From assembly GCA_947171615.1 (NCBI GenBank), contig CAMVYG010000020.1, positions 1-17,580 of the forward strand: DNA of 17,580 bases. The letters are read 5' to 3'. This DNA is from an uncultured Clostridia bacterium (GTDB lineage Bacteria; Bacillota; Clostridia; Oscillospirales; Acutalibacteraceae). The stretch's first letter is position 1. Every line of letters starts with the position of its first letter. This document shows positions 12,952-17,580 of the stretch, piece by piece. Position numbers and translations under genes: made by a program. The notes beneath the pieces were generated by a model. That model made no database searches. It was not told the origin of the DNA and was given only the letters and a program-made list of their open reading frames with translations.

Positions 12952-14292
12952 CTAAAAGCCCGGAAATCCGCCGCCCATCATTGGCGGCATTTTCCGCCGC
13001 TTGCCCTTGCCGCCGAACTGCTTCATCAGCTTTTGTGTCTGACGGAACTGGTTCAAAAGCCGATTCACGTCTTCCACCTTTTGGCCGCAGCCCGCGGCGA
13101 TCCGCCGCTTTCGGGAAGCGTCCAGCGCCTCGGGGTGAGAACGCTCATAAGGCGTCATGGAAAGAATGATCGCCGCTGTGCGATCCATGATCCTGTCGTC
13201 CAGATCCACATCGTCCAGCTTATTTCCCATGCCGGGAAGCTTGGAAAGGATCCCCTTGATCGGTCCCAGCTTCTTCACCTGCTGAAACTGCTCCAGCATA
13301 TCGTTTAAGTCCAACTTGTTATTCATCAGGCGTTCCGCTGTTTTCGCCGCCGCCTTCTCGTCCAGCTTCAACTGGGCATCCTCAATCAAAGTGAGCACAT
13401 CGCCCATGCCAAGAATACGGCTGGCCATACGATCCGGGTGAAACACCTCAAAATCGGAAAGCTTCTCTCCGGTGCCCGCAAATTTAATGGGCTTTCCCGT
13501 AACAGCCTTGACAGAAAGGGCCGCGCCGCCTCTGGTATCGCCATCCAGCTTTGTCAGGATCACGCCGGTGATATCCAGCAGGTCATCAAAAGATTTGGCC
13601 ACATTAACGGCCTCCTGGCCTGTCATGGCGTCCACCACCAGCAGAATATCTGTGGGACTTACTGCTTCCCTGATCCTGTGCAGCTCGTCCATCAGCGCTT
13701 CATCGATTTGCAGCCGGCCGGCGGTATCAATGATCACATAGTCGTTGCCGTAATCCCTGGCGTGTCTGACCGCTTCCTGGGCGGTCAGTACCGGATCCTG
13801 CGTGCCTTTTTCAAATACAGGGGCGCCCGCCTTTTCCGCCATGACCTGCAGCTGCTTAATGGCGGCAGGGCGGTAAATATCTCCGGCAACCAGCAAGGGC
13901 CTGTGCCCCTGGCTTTTCAGCGTGTGAGCAAGCTTTACCGCATGGGTGGTTTTACCTGCGCCCTGCAAGCCGCACATCATGATCACCGCCGGCGGATGAG
14001 CCGGGCTTTTCAGGCGTTCTTCACTGCCCCCCATCAGAGATGTCAGTTCCTCGTTGACGATCTTGATCACCATCTGGGCGGGAGTGAGGCTTTCCATAAC
14101 TTCTGAACCCACGGCCCGCTCCGTTACCTTGGCGGTAAATTCCTTTGCCACCTTATAGTTGACGTCCGCTTCCAGAAGAGCCAGGCGCACTTCCCGCATG
14201 GCTTCCTTCACATCGGCTTCTGTCAGCTTTCCCTTACTTCTCAGCTTTTTAAACGAATTACTCAGCTTATCGGCCAATCCTTCAAACGCCAA
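12952..14292 (-). CDS. ffh: Ffh, signal recognition particle protein (SRP54)
   Basis: GTPase that binds signal sequences and SRP RNA and delivers ribosomes to FtsY at the membrane. The 446-aa product has the N domain (1-90), G domain with GLQGAGKTT (108-116), DIYRPAA (138-144), DTAGR (189-193) and TKLDGD (247-252), and a Met-rich M domain (about 320-446) ending in MPPMMGGGFPGF. The start codon is TTG at 14292, supported by GGAGG 8 nt upstream and by the conserved MAFEGLADKL. It follows ylxM by 41 nt. Confidence 0.98.
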   Translation of the reverse strand: MAFEGLADKLSNSFKKLRSKGKLTEADVKEAMREVRLALLEADVNYKVAKEFTAKVTERAVGSEVMESLTPAQMVIKIVNEELTSLMGGSEERLKSPAHPPAVIMMCGLQGAGKTTHAVKLAHTLKSQGHRPLLVAGDIYRPAAIKQLQVMAEKAGAPVFEKGTQDPVLTAQEAVRHARDYGNDYVIIDTAGRLQIDEALMDELHRIREAVSPTDILLVVDAMTGQEAVNVAKSFDDLLDITGVILTKLDGDTRGGAALSVKAVTGKPIKFAGTGEKLSDFEVFHPDRMASRILGMGDVLTLIEDAQLKLDEKAAAKTAERLMNNKLDLNDMLEQFQQVKKLGPIKGILSKLPGMGNKLDDVDLDDRIMDRTAAIILSMTPYERSHPEALDASRKRRIAAGCGQKVEDVNRLLNQFRQTQKLMKQFGGKGKRRKMPPMMGGGFPGF

Positions 14293-14333
14293 GGCTGCAC
14301 CCTCCCTTTCTGAAAAATACGGTTTATCTCAAT

Positions 14334-14702
14334 TTATTCCTCATCGGCAATTTCCTGGGCCTGCGCCAGAATTTTCGCGGCATTTTCATCAATGGAGGAA
14401 ATTCCGCCGTTCTGCGCGTTGATCTCCTGAATATTCAAAGCACAGTCACAAATTGCGGTCAACGCTTCCTGCACATGCTGAAAGCGCCGAGCCAGCCCCA
14501 GCCGCTCTTCCATTTCAAAAAGCTGCTGCTCCGCCCTCTTTACGGCGTCGCGTACGCCCTGCCGGGTAATTTCCCGGTCCAAAGCGATCTCTCCCAGGGA
14601 AAGATCCTGATTGTAGTAAGCCTCCACCATTTCCCGCTGGGGTTCGGTGAGCATATCGCCGTAAAAATCCAGCAAATACGATACTTTCAGATCCTTTGCC
14701 AC
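14334..14702 (-). CDS. ylxM: YlxM (UPF0122) helix-turn-helix protein of the SRP operon
   Basis: Small sigma-region-4-like HTH protein conserved directly upstream of ffh in Gram-positives, thought to modulate the SRP pathway. I chose the GTG at 14702 (122 aa), where GGGAGG lies 7 nt upstream and the protein begins VAKDLKVSYLLDFYGDMLTEPQ, with Met for the GTG. The longer frame to 14870 would run back through the promoter. HTH part is SLGEIALDREITRQGVRDAVKRAE (about 43-66), followed by a helical acidic tail. First gene of the ylxM-ffh-rpsP-khpA-rimM-trmD operon. Confidence 0.93.
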   Translation of the reverse strand: MAKDLKVSYLLDFYGDMLTEPQREMVEAYYNQDLSLGEIALDREITRQGVRDAVKRAEQQLFEMEERLGLARRFQHVQEALTAICDCALNIQEINAQNGGISSIDENAAKILAQAQEIADEE

Positions 14703-14744
14703 AATGCTCCCTCCCGTTTTGGCGGTTTCGGTATAATGCCAGCC

Positions 14745-14765
14745 TGTAAAGTTTTTTTCTTTACA
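14745..14765 (-). other. Stem-loop in the ylxM leader
   Basis: On the minus strand TGTAAAG and CTTTACA form a perfect 7-bp stem around a run of seven A. It begins about 10 nt after the -10 box, i.e. at the very 5' end of the ylxM-ffh transcript, a place where a stem can protect mRNA from decay. No U-tract follows. Confidence 0.5.
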
Positions 14766-14774
14766 ACGATTTGC

Positions 14775-14803
14775 ATTATACACTGAGCTGTGGGGTTTGT
14801 CAA
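14775..14803 (-). promoter_or_regulatory. Consensus sigma-A promoter of the ylxM-ffh-rpsP-khpA-rimM-trmD operon
   Basis: Both hexamers are perfect: TTGACA (14803-14798) and TATAAT (14780-14775) with a 17-nt spacer on the minus strand. The leader to the ylxM GTG is about 65 nt. Confidence 0.92.
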
Positions 14804-14855
14804 CAGAAAAATGAAAAAAAGTTATGGAAACCAGCTGCTTTTCGCAAGCCGCCGT

Positions 14856-14884
14856 TTGCCTTTCTGGCAAGCAGATGCTACAAT
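14856..14884 (+). promoter_or_regulatory. Promoter of the threonine-aldolase-like gene
   Basis: TTGCCT (14856-14861) and TACAAT (14879-14884) with a 17-nt spacer on the plus strand. It diverges from the ylxM promoter, the two -35 boxes being about 52 bp apart. TTGCC and GGCAA form a 5-bp inverted repeat across 14856-14870, overlapping the -35 box; this may or may not be an operator. Confidence 0.75.
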
Positions 14885-14917
14885 AGAAAAAACGAATTAT
14901 GCGAAAAGAGGGCTTTT

Positions 14918-15961
14918 ATGATTTACTTTAACTGCGATTATAACGAAGGCGGGCACCCGAAAATTTTGGAGGCTTTTGCTGAAACAAACCTGGATCAAAC
15001 CCCGGGGTACGGGGAGGATCTTTACTGCGGCCACGCCCGGGCCCTGATCCGCAGGGCCTGCCGCGCGGAAAGTGCCGGGGTACATTTCTTCACCGGCGGC
15101 ACACAGGTAAATTTCACGGTGATCCGGGCGGCGCTGCGCCCTCATCAGGGAGTGATCGCGCCGGTGACCGGACATATCAATGTTCACGAGACCGGCGCGG
15201 TGGAGGCCACCGGGCACAAGGTGCTATCCGTTCCATGTACGGTAGAGGGAAAGCTTTCCGCGGCACAGGTAGCCGCCCTCTGTGAAGAACACTACAGTGA
15301 AAGCGTTCCCACAGAGCATATGGTACAGCCGAAAATGGTATATATCTCCCAGCCCACGGAAAACGGCGCACTGTACAGCCGGGAGGAGCTTTTGGCGCTT
15401 CACGATGTCTGCCAAAAATGGGGGCTTTATCTTTTTGCCGACGGCGCGAGAATGGGCTATGGCCTGACAAGCTCTAAAGCCGCATACACTCTGGCGGATA
15501 TGGCCGATTTCTGCGATGTGTTTACCATCGGCGGCACAAAATGCGGGGCCCTGTTCGGAGAGGCGGCAGTCATTACAAATCCCGCGCTGGACGCGGACTT
15601 CCGTTACGCCATCAAGCAAAACGGCGCAATGCTTGCAAAGGGACGGCTTTTAGGCTTACAGTTTGAAGCGCTGTTTACCGATGAACTGTATTTTGAGATC
15701 TGTGAGAAAGCGAATCACCTGGCGGAAAAAATCTCAGCCGCCTGCCGGGAATCCGGTTTTCCGGAATACGCCCCTTCCCCCACCAACCAGCGGTTCTTTA
15801 TCTTCCCGGACGAGGTTTTAGGGAAGCTTCAGGAAAAATACTGTTTTTCCTTCTGGGAAAAGACGGATAAAACCCACACCGCCGTGCGAATCTGCACCAG
15901 TTGGGCAACCACGGAGGAAAATACGGAAGCGCTAATCCGGGAGATCCGGGCGCTAAATTGA
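14918..15961 (+). CDS. ltaE: Low-specificity L-threonine aldolase family PLP enzyme
   Basis: Fold-type I PLP enzyme (beta-eliminating lyase family) expected to split L-threonine or L-allo-threonine to glycine and acetaldehyde. The ATG at 14918 gives 347 aa with GAGGG about 6 nt upstream; the open frame from 14771 would extend back over two promoters and is rejected. Visible features: GYGEDLYCGHA (31-41), TGGTQVN (59-65), HINVHETGA (86-94) with the ring-stacking His, FADGARMG (173-180) with the Asp that contacts the pyridine nitrogen, and IGGTKCGALFG (204-214) with PLP lysine K208. It is the only plus-strand gene, monocistronic between its own promoter and a strong terminator. Other members of the superfamily act on other beta-hydroxy amino acids, so substrate is inferred. 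Confidence 0.9.
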   Translation: MIYFNCDYNEGGHPKILEAFAETNLDQTPGYGEDLYCGHARALIRRACRAESAGVHFFTGGTQVNFTVIRAALRPHQGVIAPVTGHINVHETGAVEATGHKVLSVPCTVEGKLSAAQVAALCEEHYSESVPTEHMVQPKMVYISQPTENGALYSREELLALHDVCQKWGLYLFADGARMGYGLTSSKAAYTLADMADFCDVFTIGGTKCGALFGEAAVITNPALDADFRYAIKQNGAMLAKGRLLGLQFEALFTDELYFEICEKANHLAEKISAACRESGFPEYAPSPTNQRFFIFPDEVLGKLQEKYCFSFWEKTDKTHTAVRICTSWATTEENTEALIREIRALN

Positions 15962-15975
15962 ATCCTATTTCCGGT

Positions 15976-16020
15976 AAAAAACGGGCTGTCCGCCTTGCAT
16001 CGGCGGACAGCCCGTTTTTT
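15976..16020. terminator. Strong bidirectional terminator between ltaE and ileS
   Basis: A perfect 19-bp stem, counting the A/T flanks (15976-15994 with 16002-16020), has a GC core CGGGCTGTCCGCC, a 7-nt loop, and T runs on both strands. It ends ltaE (15 nt past its stop) from the left and ileS (stop at 16068) from the right, the classic pattern for convergent genes. Confidence 0.95.
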
Positions 16021-16067
16021 GTTTGCATTATCTCAGGCTATCGGAAAAGCTTCTGGAAGTTCCTTCC

Positions 16068-17580
16068 TTATACTTTCTTCACACCGAAGCTGGCCTTTTC
16101 GCCGTTCACGTCCCATTCGGCGGTATAGCCGGAAAGCTCCCCGTAATGGACGGCCTCACCCAGCACATCGCCCAGAATGGATTCTTCATACTTCATAAAG
16201 ATTTCCGCCAGCTTGGGATTGTTGTCGATATAAACCTCGATGTGATCGGTAACAACAAAGCCGGCGTCCTTCCGCATGGTCTGAAGCTTGGAGACCATCT
16301 CCCGGACAAAGCCCTCTTCGATCAAAGCCTCGGTCAGATTGGTATCCAGCGCCACGGTGACCCCGCGGTCGGAAACAGAGGTGAAGCCCTCCTTCTGGGC
16401 CGTCTCGATCAAAAGCTCCTCCTCGGTCAAAGCGATCTCTCCTTCAGAAAGGGAAAGCTTCAGGGTACCGGTTTCATCCAGCTCCTTTTTGGCGGCCCCG
16501 CCATCCAGGTTTTGCAGGGCGGTCCTGATCTCCCCGATCTGCTTGCCGTATTTCTGGCCCAGCAGACGAAGCTGGGGCTTGAAGGTATAGGAGATCAGAT
16601 CGGACAGATCGGTCAGGAAGGAAAGCTCCTTCACGTTCAGCTCCTGCTGGATAATATGACGGTACAGCTCGCCCAGGTCGGAGCGGGCGTCGGTATACAG
16701 CATTTGCAGAGGCTGGCGGTTTTTCCTGCCGGAAAGGTTTCTGGCGGCACGGCCCAGGGTGACCACCTTCAAAACCTCGTCCATATCGGCCTCCAGAGCA
16801 GTATCGATCCTCTCCTCCTCACAAACGGGGAAATCACAGAGGTGTACGCTTTCCGGGGCGTTCTGATCCACGGAACACACCAGGTTGCGGTAGATCTCCT
16901 CGCTCATAAAGGGAGCCATGGGCGCAGCGATCTTCGCCACGGTAACGAGAGCGGTATAAAGGGTCATATAGGCGGCGATTTTATCCTCCGATTCTCCCTG
17001 CACCCAGAAACGCTCCCGGCTGCGGCGGACATACCAGTTGCTCATTTCATCCACAAAATCCTGAAGTACTCTGGCGGCCTCCGGCACGGCATAGGCGGAA
17101 AGATTCTGATCCACTGCCCTTGTGGCGGTATTCAGCCGGGACAGCAACCAGCGATCCATTACGGTGAGCTTGCAGTCGTTCAGGTCGTATTTTGTGGGAT
17201 CAAATTCATCGATATTGGCATACAGCACAAAGAAGGCATAGGTATTCCACAGGGTGGAGAAGAATTTCTTCTGCCCCTCAATGACAGCCTTTTCATGGAA
17301 CTTGCTGGGCAGCCAGGGAGCGGAATTGGTATAGAAATACCAGCGCAGAGAATCGGCCCCGAATTTCTGCAAAGCCTCCATGGGCTCTACGGCATTGCCC
17401 TTGGACTTGCTCATCTTCTTGCCCTCTTCGTCCTGAACCAGTCCCTGCACCAGCACATTTTTGTAGGGAGCCTTGTGGAACAGCAGCGGGGAAATGGCAA
17501 GCAGGGTCTAGAACCAGCCTCTTGTCTGATCCACCGCTTAGGAAAGGAAATCAGCCGGGACATGCTGCTCGAACAGCTCG
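16068..17580 (-). CDS. ileS: Isoleucyl-tRNA synthetase, C-terminal half; two in-frame stops near the window edge
   Basis: Class I synthetase charging tRNA-Ile. The in-window part covers the end of the catalytic core, with KMSKS at about 17417-17403, then the anticodon-binding helical domain (DRWLLSRLN, MSNWYVRRSRERFW, PMAPFMSEEIYRNL) and a long C-terminal region. The tail has no CxxC zinc motif, so it fits the eukaryote-like (IleS2) type. An uninterrupted frame runs only from 17507 to 16068; a GTG at 17456 is merely its first internal start-like codon. Further upstream the same frame still reads IleS sequence (ELFEQHVPADFLS, AVDQTRGWF, TLLAIS) but is broken by TAA at 17540-17538, where Glu is expected, and TAG at 17510-17508, where Tyr is expected. 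Both fit single-base changes. The HIGH motif and start lie outside the window. Sequencing error near a contig end or a pseudogene are the two explanations. Confidence 0.92.

Noticed and set aside
14771..14917. 49-codon N-terminal extension of the threonine-aldolase-like gene
   Set aside because: It would be read from within the divergent promoter region and upstream of the gene's own promoter. The family N-terminus and ribosome site fit the ATG at 14918.
17508..17540. Stop-codon reassignment as the reason for TAA and TAG within ileS
   Set aside because: TAA, TAG and TGA all end normal genes in this window, and the two codons would have to mean different amino acids (Glu and Tyr).

Overview
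The window looks like a core chromosomal segment of a Gram-positive, probably endospore-forming anaerobe of the Clostridia (my best guess is Oscillospirales/Ruminococcaceae-like). The reasons are a Bacillota-type gene order, an HPr protein with both His15 and the regulatory Ser46, a SpoVD-type penicillin-binding protein with two PASTA domains, a ylxM-ffh-rpsP-khpA-rimM-trmD operon, purine-rich Shine-Dalgarno sites and near-consensus sigma-A promoters. Nearly every gene is on the minus strand. I see no phage, insertion sequence, CRISPR array, tRNA or rRNA.

Layout along the minus strand, right to left. The right edge (16068-17580) holds the C-terminal half of isoleucyl-tRNA synthetase, with two in-frame stop codons close to the window end. 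A strong shared terminator separates it from a lone plus-strand gene for a threonine-aldolase-family PLP enzyme (14918-15961). Divergent from that gene, a perfect-consensus promoter drives ylxM-ffh-rpsP-khpA-rimM-trmD (14702 to 10842), which links protein targeting by SRP with ribosome and tRNA maturation. A terminator-like hairpin sits inside this operon, between khpA and rimM. Next comes a monocistronic ptsH (HPr) with its own promoter, then uvrC, then rsmD-coaD from a promoter whose -35 box overlaps the uvrC stop codon, then a coiled-coil protein of unknown function.

The left 6.3 kb is the start of the division and cell-wall (dcw) cluster: a sigma-A promoter, a ladder of MraZ operator boxes, then mraZ, rsmH, an ftsL-like gene, a tiny exported protein I do not recognise, a SpoVD-type PBP, and mraY, which runs off the left edge. 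The ~550-nt leader between the tiny gene and the PBP carries a tandem, hairpin-rich repeat.

This is mostly ordinary housekeeping DNA and I did not find an evidently new multi-gene system. The most interesting points are the unannotated exported peptide gene in the dcw cluster, the tandem palindromic repeat beside it, the MraZ operator, the candidate redox-switch cysteines of the PBP, the terminator inside the rpsP-trmD operon, and the damaged-looking ileS at the window end. Statements about families come from memory of those families; no database search was possible.
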